Shown here piece after piece: positions 7,676-15,798 of a stretch of DNA of 64,000 nucleotides (the stretch's first letter is position 1; each line of letters starts with the position of its first letter). The translations under genes were made by a program, and so were the position numbers. A model generated the notes under the pieces. It searched no databases and was not told where the DNA came from. It worked only from the letters and a program-made list of their open reading frames with translations. This stretch comes from Sulfitobacter indolifex. Its GTDB lineage: Bacteria > Pseudomonadota > Alphaproteobacteria > Rhodobacterales > Rhodobacteraceae. The stretch lies in assembly GCF_022788655.1 (NCBI RefSeq), contig NZ_CP084951.1, positions 1,612,001 to 1,676,000 of the forward strand. Reading direction: 5' to 3'.

Positions 7676-8874
7676 GATGCCACCTCGCCCACGGCTTCGC
7701 AGATCAACTCGGCGATCAGCGCGCAGTCGTCTTCCGAAAAACTCAGCGGCAGGCGCATGTCGAAAAGCGTCGCCATGATGCGGTCTGTCGCGGGCATGTT
7801 TTGCGCTGGAACATAGCGCCAAGACGGATGCGCCGAGGTGAAGCCTGCCGGCTCTTTCGCGCCGAACCATTTAAGCTCCACGCCCCGCGCGGCAGCAGCC
7901 TCCAGCACGGCGCGGCACTGCCCGGCGGTAAAGCCCGGCAGGCGGAACTGGATGGAGGACCCGACGTGTGCTTCGGCGGAGGGTAGCTTGATTGTCGCCA
8001 CGCCGTCCTGTGCTTCCAGCCTATTTTCCACCAGCGCATAGCGCGCATTCCAGCGGGCGATGTTGGTGTCGAGGGCTGCAAGCTGCGGACGCAGGATCGC
8101 CGCGCGCAATGCGTCCATCCGGGCCGAGCAATTGGGCATGTCATAGCGCGCATCGGCATAGGCCTCAGGCTCCGGCCCGGCACCGTGGCGCTCATACAGC
8201 ATGTAACTGCCTGACAGGATCGTGGCGCGGGCGGCGATTGCGGCGGCGTCGGTGGTCAGAAACCCGCCTTCGCCGGAATTCATGTGTTTGTAGGTCTGGG
8301 TCGAGAAACAGGCCACCTTGCCAAAATTACCCGACCGACGACCTTTCCACCGCGCGCCCATCGTATGGGCGCAATCCTCGATCACGGTCACCTGCGCCGC
8401 ATCGCAGATCGCCATCAGCCGCTCCATATCGCAAAGATGCCCGCGCATATGCGAAAGCAAAAGCACCCGCGCCCCGGAACTGGCGATTTTGGCGTCTAGG
8501 TCATCAAGGTCGAGCCTTAGGTTTTCGTCGATCTCGACCAGCACCGCCTCAGCGCCCACCGCCCGGATCGCGCCGGGCACCGGGGCCAGCGTATAGGCAT
8601 TGGTCAGCACCTTGTCGCCCGGCGCCACATCGCAGGCGCGCAGGGCTATTTGCAACGCCTGCCCGCCCGAGGTGACGGCAAGGCAGAATTTGCTGCCCTG
8701 CCAATCACGGTATTCAGCCTCAAGCTGGGCCACCTCCCCAACCTCACCCGGTGCGAGGTTATACCGGTGCAAACGCCCCGATTGCAGGACCGCAACCGCG
8801 GCTGCGATTGCGTCTGCGGAAAGACCCTCTTGCTGGGTGAAATTGCCGGTAAACTTGCGCGCCACGGAAGCCAT
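7672..8874 (-). CDS. DegT/DnrJ/EryC1/StrS family PLP-dependent aminotransferase
   Basis: A 400-residue PLP enzyme with the DegT fold. The PLP-binding Asp167 is in IEDCAH and the Schiff-base lysine is Lys196 in TQTYKHMNSGEGG. The N-terminal part has SGGQALQIALRA and GDKVLTNAYT. Most members aminate keto-sugars, but some act on small oxo acids or aldehydes. No sugar or polysaccharide genes are nearby; it sits 6 bp after the cysteate sulfo-lyase gene and overlaps the racemase gene. It may interconvert sulfopyruvate and cysteate, or remove the amine from an aminosulfonate. Family call firm, substrate unknown. Confidence 0.87.
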   Translation of the reverse strand: MASVARKFTGNFTQQEGLSADAIAAAVAVLQSGRLHRYNLAPGEVGEVAQLEAEYRDWQGSKFCLAVTSGGQALQIALRACDVAPGDKVLTNAYTLAPVPGAIRAVGAEAVLVEIDENLRLDLDDLDAKIASSGARVLLLSHMRGHLCDMERLMAICDAAQVTVIEDCAHTMGARWKGRRSGNFGKVACFSTQTYKHMNSGEGGFLTTDAAAIAARATILSGSYMLYERHGAGPEPEAYADARYDMPNCSARMDALRAAILRPQLAALDTNIARWNARYALVENRLEAQDGVATIKLPSAEAHVGSSIQFRLPGFTAGQCRAVLEAAAARGVELKWFGAKEPAGFTSAHPSWRYVPAQNMPATDRIMATLFDMRLPLSFSEDDCALIAELICEAVGEVAS

Positions 8875-8880
8875 CCTCTC

Positions 8881-9894
8881 TTATAGGTTGACCCAGCGAT
8901 TAGCGGTGTCAAAGGCGAAGTCATAGCCGCCAAGCGCCGCCGCCCCGCCGGTGTGCAAAAAGACCACCCGCTCGTCCTTGAACTTGCCTTTGCGGGCAAG
9001 ATCAATCAGACCAGCAGCCCCCTTGGCGGAATAGCAAGGATCAAGCAGGATGCCTTCAAGCTCGGCAAACATCTGGATCGCCTCGATACCACTGTCGGTG
9101 GGGATGCCATAGCCGTCACCCACATAATCAGTGTTGGCCATCACATCTTCGCGTTTGACCACGCCCGCGCAGCCCAGCTTCTCGGCGGTTTTGCAGGCAA
9201 GGTCATAGACCATCTGTTCCTGTTTGGGCTGTGGCGCACGGGTGCCGATGCCGAGAATGGGGATCTGGGCGTTCATCGCACACATGCCCGTGACAAGCCC
9301 TGCCTGCGTGCCCGAAGACCCGGTGCCGTGGACCAGCCGGTCGATCTTCATGCCCGACGTGTTCACTTGGTTCAGCAGCTCAAACGCACAGTTCACATAG
9401 CCCAAAGCACCCGTGGGGTTGGAGCCGCCGCCGGGGATGACATAGACCTTATGTCCTTCAGCCCGTTTCTGCTCTGCAGCCTTTTCCATCTCACCGGGCA
9501 TGTCGTGGCCGCCGGGGAATTTTTCGGTCGTGGCACCGTGGAGATGGTCCAGCAGCACATTGCCATTGGTGTTGTAGTTGGCGTCGTCATATCCGGTGCG
9601 GTCTTCCAACAGGATGTGGCAGGCAAGCCCTAGCTTGGCCGCCGCAGCAGCTGTCTGGCGGCCGTGGTTGGTTTGGGTGGCGCCTTGGGTCATCACCATG
9701 TCAGCGCCCTGCTCAATGGCCTCGGCCATCAGGAATTCCAACTTGCGGGTCTTGTTGCCGCCGGTCGAAAGGCCGGTGCAATCGTCCCGCTTGATCCAAA
9801 TTTCAGTGCCAAGCTCTTTTGACAGGCGCTTCATATGCTCAAGCGGGGTTGGCAGATGGGCAAGGTGGACGCGGGGAAAACGGGAGAGGTGCAT
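8881..9894 (-). CDS. cuyA: L-cysteate sulfo-lyase-like PLP enzyme (CuyA type)
   Basis: A 337-residue fold-type II PLP enzyme of the ACC deaminase/D-cysteine desulfhydrase family. The PLP lysine is Lys48 in [11 protein letters not shown]. The segment [20 protein letters not shown], with QTNHGR where E. coli D-cysteine desulfhydrase has QSNHVR, is the form I associate with CuyA, which splits L-cysteate to pyruvate, sulfite and ammonium. IPGGGSN and [10 protein letters not shown] are family motifs. The start ATG follows AAGGAT at good spacing. It is the first of five packed genes ending in a putative sulfate/sulfite exporter, which favours cysteate over D-cysteine. D-cysteine desulfhydrase remains the main alternative. 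Confidence 0.85.
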   Translation of the reverse strand: MHLSRFPRVHLAHLPTPLEHMKRLSKELGTEIWIKRDDCTGLSTGGNKTRKLEFLMAEAIEQGADMVMTQGATQTNHGRQTAAAAAKLGLACHILLEDRTGYDDANYNTNGNVLLDHLHGATTEKFPGGHDMPGEMEKAAEQKRAEGHKVYVIPGGGSNPTGALGYVNCAFELLNQVNTSGMKIDRLVHGTGSSGTQAGLVTGMCAMNAQIPILGIGTRAPQPKQEQMVYDLACKTAEKLGCAGVVKREDVMANTDYVGDGYGIPTDSGIEAIQMFAELEGILLDPCYSAKGAAGLIDLARKGKFKDERVVFLHTGGAAALGGYDFAFDTANRWVNL

Positions 9895-9999
9895 GGGTGA
9901 TCCTTGTCGTAGATATTGGGTGTGCAGCGGAACACATTGTCGCTGGATGACCTTGGTGCGGGACGGGGGCCAGCTTTGGACCGGCCCCTGCCCATCATG

Positions 10000-12438
10000 T
10001 TATCCGCGCATTAGCGCATAGGAAGGATCATATGGCGAGGGGTCGATCACCTCGGTGCCGACCATTTCCCCATAGAGATCAAGCGGGATTTGCGTGCCGG
10101 GCGTGGCCAGCGCGGGGTCGACGAAGGCATAGGCAAGGTTCATGCCCACCCTGTGCCCCCAATCCCCCGAAGTCACGGTACCGACAACCTTGCCGTCTTG
10201 CATCAGGGAGGCACCGCCATGGGCCGGAGCGTGGGTGGCATCGACCTTAAGCGTCACCAGTTTCTTGCGCGGCCCTTCGGCCATGCGTTTGTGCAGCGCC
10301 GCTTTGCCGATGAAATTTGAGGGCTTTTCGGGTTTTACGAAACGGTCCAGCGCGGTTTCGAAGGGGTCAAATTCGGTCAGCAGTTCCGCTTTCCAGTGCA
10401 TGAAACCTTTTTCCAGTCGCATCGCGTCAACCGCCCGGGCACCGAACAGCTTCATCCCATGTGCCTCCCCAGCCTCTCGCAGGGCCAGATAGGCGGCATA
10501 GAGCGCATTGTTTGGTACGTGGATTTCATAGGCCAACTCGCCCGAAAAGCTCACGCTCAGCACCGTGGCGGGCGCAAAGCCGATGAAACATTCGCGCAGG
10601 CTGAGCCATGGGAAGGCCTCTTTCGACCAATCGCCGCGAGAACAGGCGCTGAGCACGTCGCGCGCTTTGGGTCCGGCGAGCACGAGGATCGTTTGGTCAT
10701 TGGTCAGGCTGCGGATCTGCACGTCTTCATCTTCGCGCAGATGCATCTGCAACCAGTCCATGTCATGATATTCGCTGGCGGCTGCCGAGCCGTACCAGAT
10801 ACGCTGCGGACCGCGATCTGAGTCGGGCAAATTGGCCACCGTGGCCTCGCCCTTGACCATCCCGTGGTGGTTCAGCAGGTAGCCCAATCCGACACGTCCA
10901 TCGCGCTTGGTCACGGCGCCGCAGAACATTCGATCGAGGAAACTGTGCCGGTCGCTGCCGGTGATTTCAAAGCGGTTGAAGCCGTTGACTTCGCACAGGC
11001 CGACATTCTCGGCCACGTTCTTCACCTCCGCCGCGACCACGTCAAAGGCTTCGTCGAAGTTGAAGCTTAGTGTCGGGTGGAAGTTCGGCGACGGCTTGAT
11101 GTAGTCGACCCGCTCCCAGCCGTTGACGACGGTGAATTCAGCCCCTTCGGCAGCCATCACCGGGGTCAGCGGCGTGGTCTTGGCGGGCCGCGCCGCGGGG
11201 CGATGCTCATGCGGGAAATGGAAGCGGAATTCGTTCTGGTAATCTTCGATGGCCTTGAGCGCTGTGAGTTCAACATTCGCATGGCCGGTGAAGCGGCGCG
11301 GGTCGATGACCCAGGTGTCATACTGCGCCTCGCCATGGACGATCTGCTGGGCCAGCAGCCAACCGTGCCCCCCGCCCTCGCCCAGACCTGCGCGCAGGCC
11401 AATGATACAAAAGGCGTTGCGCTTGCCGGGGATTGGGCCAACCAGCGGCGCGCCGTCGATGGTATAGGTGATGGGGCCGTTGACGATGGATCGGATGCCG
11501 GTCTCGGCCAGCGCGGGCATACGCTCAAAGGCACCTTCCAGCACGTCCATGACCCGCTCCAGATCGTCCGGGCAAAGGGCGTTGACGAAATTCGGGTCGA
11601 TCCCGTCCATCCCCCAAGTTTTGCAGTTCTGCTCATAAAAGCCGACCAGCAGACCGTTCTTTTCCTGTCGGCTGTAGTAGTCGGAAATAGGACAGCGTAG
11701 CAGTGGCATACGGTGACCGGCCTCAACAATCGCGGGAATGTCTTCGGTCAGAAAATACTGGTGCTCCATCGAGGCGACGGGGTGATGCACACCCATCATA
11801 CTGCCGACCTCATTCACCCGGTAGCCACAGGCGTTGACCACAATATCGCAGTCGATGTCGCCGTGTTTGGTGTGGACCGTCCATGTGTCGTCTTTGTGCT
11901 GCGTCAGAGCGGTGACCGGCGTATTGCGGTAGACCTCGGCCCCGGCTGTGCGCGCGTGATAGGCCAAAGCCTGACAAAGCTGCGCCGGGTCGATGTCCCC
12001 GTCGAGCGGATCCCAAAGCCCGCCCAGCAGGTTCTCGGTCGAGATCAGTGGGTGACGTCGGGCGCATTCCTCGGCGTCGATGACTTCCAGATCCACATCC
12101 ATGCCGCGCGCCATTGAGGCAAAATGGCGATAGCCCTGCATCTGCGCATCGGTGTTGGCGAGCCGGATTCCACCATCGGCGTGATGGTAGTTGATGGGAT
12201 ACTCAGGGTCTTCGGAAAGGCGTTTGTAAAGGTTGATCGAATGGGTCTTCAGCCCCACCATCGTCTGATTGGCCCCAAAATTCGTAACCTGCGCGGCGGA
12301 GTGCCACGTGGTGCCCGAGGTCAGCTCGTCCCGCTCAACAAGCACGACGTCGCTCCATCCTTCTTGAGTGAGGTGATAAAGTGTCGAGCAACCGGCAATG
12401 CCGCCGCCGATCACGACGACTTTGGTCCGAGATTTCAT
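10000..12438 (-). CDS. dimethylglycine/sarcosine dehydrogenase-like flavoprotein with GcvT domain
   Basis: An 812-residue fusion of an FAD-dependent DAO oxidoreductase (about residues 1-390, Rossmann VVIGGGIAGCSTLYHL) with a GcvT-type aminomethyltransferase half (about 440-810). His46 in SGTTWHSAA matches the histidine that binds FAD covalently in mammalian dimethylglycine dehydrogenase. The family demethylates N-methyl amines such as dimethylglycine and passes the methyl carbon to tetrahydrofolate as 5,10-methylene-THF. The start at 12438 (MKSRTK) precedes the FAD loop; the frame runs open to 12495. A LysR gene is just upstream on the same strand and purU, which recycles 10-formyl-THF, is close by. 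The exact substrate (dimethylglycine or sarcosine) is not decidable from sequence. Confidence 0.88.
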   Translation of the reverse strand: MKSRTKVVVIGGGIAGCSTLYHLTQEGWSDVVLVERDELTSGTTWHSAAQVTNFGANQTMVGLKTHSINLYKRLSEDPEYPINYHHADGGIRLANTDAQMQGYRHFASMARGMDVDLEVIDAEECARRHPLISTENLLGGLWDPLDGDIDPAQLCQALAYHARTAGAEVYRNTPVTALTQHKDDTWTVHTKHGDIDCDIVVNACGYRVNEVGSMMGVHHPVASMEHQYFLTEDIPAIVEAGHRMPLLRCPISDYYSRQEKNGLLVGFYEQNCKTWGMDGIDPNFVNALCPDDLERVMDVLEGAFERMPALAETGIRSIVNGPITYTIDGAPLVGPIPGKRNAFCIIGLRAGLGEGGGHGWLLAQQIVHGEAQYDTWVIDPRRFTGHANVELTALKAIEDYQNEFRFHFPHEHRPAARPAKTTPLTPVMAAEGAEFTVVNGWERVDYIKPSPNFHPTLSFNFDEAFDVVAAEVKNVAENVGLCEVNGFNRFEITGSDRHSFLDRMFCGAVTKRDGRVGLGYLLNHHGMVKGEATVANLPDSDRGPQRIWYGSAAASEYHDMDWLQMHLREDEDVQIRSLTNDQTILVLAGPKARDVLSACSRGDWSKEAFPWLSLRECFIGFAPATVLSVSFSGELAYEIHVPNNALYAAYLALREAGEAHGMKLFGARAVDAMRLEKGFMHWKAELLTEFDPFETALDRFVKPEKPSNFIGKAALHKRMAEGPRKKLVTLKVDATHAPAHGGASLMQDGKVVGTVTSGDWGHRVGMNLAYAFVDPALATPGTQIPLDLYGEMVGTEVIDPSPYDPSYALMRG

Positions 12439-12580
12439 GGTGGTGCCTCCGAAATATTCCGGGTTCAGAGGGGCAGACAGCGCTCGCAACAGCAAACGCT
12501 CAATCCAATATTCGAAAAAATCTTAAGATAGTTCCGATAGTTTGATCGCACTTAATGATACGGCGGTAGAAACCGAATTT

Positions 12581-13594
12581 CTACGCCAGGCCGATGGTCT
12601 CTCCAGCTTCGTTTTCCGAGGGCTCAAGCAGTCCAAAGCTATCGGCCAACCAAGGCTCGCTGGCATGCAGAGGTTCAATCGCGTGTTGCAGGATCAACGC
12701 GCGCACTTTGCTGTCGACCAGTTCGATGACAGAGCGCGAACAGTCGGGCGTTGTCATCAACGCGAGCCTGCGCGCAAAAGATTTCCCCGGGAAGCGGTGC
12801 ATCCGCAGATCGTTGTGGAACCGCTTGGCCCGGGAAAAAAGCAGCGGTGTGGTGATCGTCCAGCCCGCGTTTGCCGCGACCATTGCCATGAGCGTCTGGT
12901 TGTTGCTGCATTCAAACCGATGCGGTGACGACACCCCCAGCCGCCGCAATTGCGCATCGATCTGACGTGCAATCATCAGATTGCTGCAGAACCGTAGGAA
13001 GGGCAGTTTAGTCGTCCCCTCCATAATATCCGACAGCGACTGGGGCGCGAGCCGCGGCAGAACAACGATAAAGGGATCACGCAAAAGAGGGCGCTCTTGA
13101 AGATCGCTCATCGTTTCGCCCGGCGCGGTACATATGCCGAGGTCCAGTTGCCTGTTTCGCAGCATATTGATCAGATCGTGACTGACCCCTGTGTGATACA
13201 CAAAATCGCAATTCGGCATCACGCCTGAGAGGGAGACGGCGAGATGCGGCACGATATCGCTAACAAAATCCTCGATTGCGCCAATTCTTAGAAAACTGGC
13301 ATCGGCAACACTGCCTGCGGATGCTTCGGCCTTCGCCTTGCGGATCGTCCGCAGCGCCTCCTCAATCTGGCGGGAGAAGACTTGGCCTTTCGGCGTTAAA
13401 ACCATCGGGCGCCGCGCATGGTTGAACAGTTCAACGCCCAGGTGGTCTTCCAGACTGCGCAGATGGTGCGACACGGTGCTGACCGTCAGACCGGCCTCTC
13501 GCGCTGCAGCTTGAAGCGAACCTTCCTTGGCGCAGACCTGAAACAACTCGAGCGATTTCAGGCTGATATCTCTGGCGGATTTCGTGCGAGACAT
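12581..13594 (-). CDS. LysR family transcriptional regulator
   Basis: A 337-residue LysR-type regulator. The N-terminal winged helix-turn-helix (about residues 12-75) contains FQVCAKEGSLQAAAREAGLTVSTVSHH and a standard second half (LRSLEDHLGVELF). A substrate-binding-protein-like effector domain follows from about residue 95. It lies 142 bp upstream of the flavoprotein gene on the same strand and faces purU across a 604-bp gap. It is the only regulator in the 4.7-15 kb accessory region, so it may control the flavoprotein gene, the sulfonate cluster behind it, or both. The effector is unknown; a methylated amine or a sulfonate are both plausible. Confidence 0.92.
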   Translation of the reverse strand: MSRTKSARDISLKSLELFQVCAKEGSLQAAAREAGLTVSTVSHHLRSLEDHLGVELFNHARRPMVLTPKGQVFSRQIEEALRTIRKAKAEASAGSVADASFLRIGAIEDFVSDIVPHLAVSLSGVMPNCDFVYHTGVSHDLINMLRNRQLDLGICTAPGETMSDLQERPLLRDPFIVVLPRLAPQSLSDIMEGTTKLPFLRFCSNLMIARQIDAQLRRLGVSSPHRFECSNNQTLMAMVAANAGWTITTPLLFSRAKRFHNDLRMHRFPGKSFARRLALMTTPDCSRSVIELVDSKVRALILQHAIEPLHASEPWLADSFGLLEPSENEAGETIGLA

Positions 13595-14198
13595 GGCGGC
13601 CTCCTCAATTCAGCTGACACTGAGCTTACTAATCGCATCTAATCAAAGTATAAATATCAATTCTTCTGAGACGTCGTTTCCTCTTCTGTGGTTCACGCGG
13701 AAAGGTCTAAACCTCAATGCCAGATAAAAGCCAAATATGACACCAACGGGAGACTGCATGAGACATCTACGTTTGGCCTCCGCCAGCGGAATGGGTTTCG
13801 CGGGCACCGCCTATCCCGAAGACTGCAGTAAGGTCGGCATTAGACAGAGAGACTGAGCACTGCATCGATTAACGGACCTCGTTGAAGATAACTGCGGAAA
13901 ATGCGCGAGGATGACCAATGTCGGGGAAAGGTGATCCTAGCGTGTCGCGGGTTACCGGGCTGCTGGCTGCGATGCACGCGTTTGCAAGTGCCGCGCATGA
14001 TCAATCGACGTGTCACCACGGAGTATAATCAAGCCAAGGCGGCAAGGGCCGCTCAAGAATTGTCCGGCATCAAGTTCAAGATGATTGCTTGTCTCACGAA
14101 TGCATGTCTATTGCCCTACGCAGCCTGAGGTGCCCATACAGCCGGGTCAGACAACGTGGCTGTCGCGGCTGCACAACCCAATTTTCAAGGACCATCCG
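13595..14198. other. 604-bp intergenic region between LysR gene and purU
   Basis: No full-length gene is supported here. The first 110 bases are AT-rich and probably hold the LysR promoter and its operator. A 32-codon reading frame with a secretion-like start lies at 13758-13856. A near-perfect 9-bp inverted repeat (13908-13916 with 13930-13938) with a 13-nt loop lies further on. An open frame at 13901-14128 has no credible Shine-Dalgarno sequence and resembles nothing I know. I looked for a glycine riboswitch before purU and did not find its conserved cores. The stretch looks like partly decayed sequence. Confidence 0.6.
13758..13856 (+). pseudogene. possible 5' remnant of a secreted (solute-binding) protein gene
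   Basis: A 32-codon frame with GGGAG seven bases before the ATG. The start MRHLRLASASGMGFAGTAYPEDC looks like a signal peptide running into a mature N-terminus with a cysteine, as in glycine betaine ABC-transporter binding proteins, whose start often reads like KRLTLA...ALADC. It then stops, and no in-frame or shifted continuation is visible. Context with a dimethylglycine-dehydrogenase-like gene and purU suits a lost betaine-type transporter, but the match is only a short, low-information segment. It could equally be a leader peptide or chance. Confidence 0.3.
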
Positions 14199-15083
14199 AT
14201 GACCAAGTTTTGCCTGACCGTTACCTGTCCCTCTCGACGCGGGATCGTTGCCGCAATCGCAAAATATATCGCTGAGAACGGCTGCAATATTACCGACAGC
14301 GCGCAGTTTGATGATGCCGACAACGGTCAGTTTTTCATGCGGGTGAGCGCGGAGGCTGAGACAGGCAATACGCTTGAAGATCTGCGTGCAGGGTTCGCCG
14401 AAATCGCTGAGCCCTTTGGCATGGACTATAAGTTCCACGACACGGACAGCACGATGAAGGTCGTGGTTATGGTGTCGCGCTTCGGCCATTGCCTGAACGA
14501 TCTTCTCTACCGCGTGCGCATTGGCGCGCTTCCGATCGAGATCGTGGCTGTGATCTCTAATCACATGGATTATCAGAAGGTTGTGGTGAACCATGACATC
14601 CCCTTTCACCACATCAAGGTGACTAAGGAGAACAAATCCGAGGCAGAAGCACGGATCATGGAGGTGGTCGAGGATGCTGGCGCTGAACTGATCGTACTGG
14701 CCCGCTATATGCAGATCCTATCTGATGCGATGTGCCAAAAGATGAGCGGTCGGATCATCAATATTCACCATTCCTTTCTTCCGTCGTTCAAAGGCGCGAA
14801 CCCGTATAAGCAGGCGTATGAGCGCGGCGTAAAGCTGATCGGCGCGACCTCTCATTATGTAACTGCCGATCTCGACGAAGGACCGATCATTGAGCAAGAC
14901 ATCGTTCGCATTACCCACGCGCAAAGCGCCTCGGACTACGTGTCTCTTGGCCGGGATGTTGAATCGGGCGTACTGTCACGGGCGATCCATGCCCATGCGC
15001 ATCACCGGGTCTTTTTGAACGGCAATAAGACAGTCGTGTTCCCCGCATCACCCGGCAGCTATAGCTCAAAGCGCATGGGGTAA
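14199..15083 (+). CDS. purU: formyltetrahydrofolate deformylase
   Basis: PurU hydrolyses 10-formyl-THF to formate and THF. The 294-residue product has an N-terminal ACT domain (about residues 5-85, starting LTVTCPSRRGIVAAIAKYI) and a C-terminal formyltransferase-like hydrolase domain with VSRFGHCLNDLLYR, NIHHSFLPSFKGA and the catalytic DLDEGPIIEQD. The frame is open back to 14085, but the ATG at 14199 has AAGGA eight bases upstream and gives the family N-terminus. Beside a dimethylglycine-dehydrogenase-like gene it most likely frees THF during methyl-group oxidation, a recurring arrangement in Rhodobacterales, rather than feeding formate to purine synthesis. Confidence 0.95.
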   Translation: MTKFCLTVTCPSRRGIVAAIAKYIAENGCNITDSAQFDDADNGQFFMRVSAEAETGNTLEDLRAGFAEIAEPFGMDYKFHDTDSTMKVVVMVSRFGHCLNDLLYRVRIGALPIEIVAVISNHMDYQKVVVNHDIPFHHIKVTKENKSEAEARIMEVVEDAGAELIVLARYMQILSDAMCQKMSGRIINIHHSFLPSFKGANPYKQAYERGVKLIGATSHYVTADLDEGPIIEQDIVRITHAQSASDYVSLGRDVESGVLSRAIHAHAHHRVFLNGNKTVVFPASPGSYSSKRMG

Positions 15084-15279
15084 CGGGGATCTCAAAAGGG
15101 GTGGTCTGGGCCTAGTCTTCCGAATGACTGATCGCGGGTAGCCGTGAATGACTTGCTTAGACCGACACAGAACATCAGCTGTGAAGGGCGCCTGCCGCGG
15201 TTGTCGCTGTTCAGGCGCCCACCTGCTGACTGAACTGGGCTGCCGGCCATAGAAAAACCAGTGTCCCACCTGCTCCCCT

Positions 15280-15729
15280 TTAGCGTTTTGCGCTGACGTG
15301 CCAGTTCATCATCATCTCAACCACCGTCTCGCCCGCCTCGTTGCGGATGTCGACAGTTACGTCAAAGGCGACCTTACCGTCCTCTTGCAGGGCCGATAGC
15401 AGTTCAGCGCCGGGGCGTGAGGTTTTGGCGTGGGCGGTCAGCGTGCCCTCTGCGATCTTTTTGAACGCGATCTGCCCCATGGCTGCAACGGGCCGCATGT
15501 CCATGATGACCGGCGCGATGGCCCCGGCCATGGCCGCCCCTGACGCCGCCTCGCCCAATGTAAACATCGCGCCTGCATGCTGGGTGCCGATGTGGTTGGA
15601 GGTTTCATGCCGCTGCACCAATTCAGCGCTGGCTGTCCCGTCGCCAAGCTCTAGCAGTTTCACCCCAACATGACCCGCAAAGGGCACGGCTGAATCGAGA
15701 TGGGCTTTGATCATGTCATAGGGGGTCAT
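15280..15729 (-). CDS. hotdog-fold thioesterase-like protein (PaaI/DUF4442 type)
   Basis: A 149-residue single hotdog domain. Conserved features include HIGTQHAGAMFTLGEAASGAAM around the long hotdog helix and the C-terminal strands ending NWHVSAKR. Such proteins hydrolyse acyl-CoA or related thioesters in the cytosol, usually as tetramers; the substrate is unknown. The start ATG at 15729 begins the family-like N-terminus (MTPYDMIKAHLDSAVPFAGHVG). It follows the sensor kinase gene on the same strand by about 70 bp, but no functional link is evident. The 196 bp between this gene and purU hold nothing I can identify. Confidence 0.82.
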   Translation of the reverse strand: MTPYDMIKAHLDSAVPFAGHVGVKLLELGDGTASAELVQRHETSNHIGTQHAGAMFTLGEAASGAAMAGAIAPVIMDMRPVAAMGQIAFKKIAEGTLTAHAKTSRPGAELLSALQEDGKVAFDVTVDIRNEAGETVVEMMMNWHVSAKR

Positions 15730-15798
15730 GGACGCGCTCCGCTTTAGGTTTCGACTACCTTGGCAAAGGACAGCGTGCCATACAATCCTGCCGCCGGG

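Noticed and set aside
8881..9894. D-cysteine desulfhydrase or ACC deaminase
   Set aside because: The QTNHGR segment and the neighbouring exporter and HpsN-like gene favour cysteate sulfo-lyase; not fully excluded.
13901..14128. Plus-strand 75-codon open frame
   Set aside because: No ribosome site, no recognisable motif, and it runs into the purU leader.
13595..14198. Glycine or THF riboswitch before purU
   Set aside because: The conserved riboswitch cores were not found on reading; only a simple hairpin is present.
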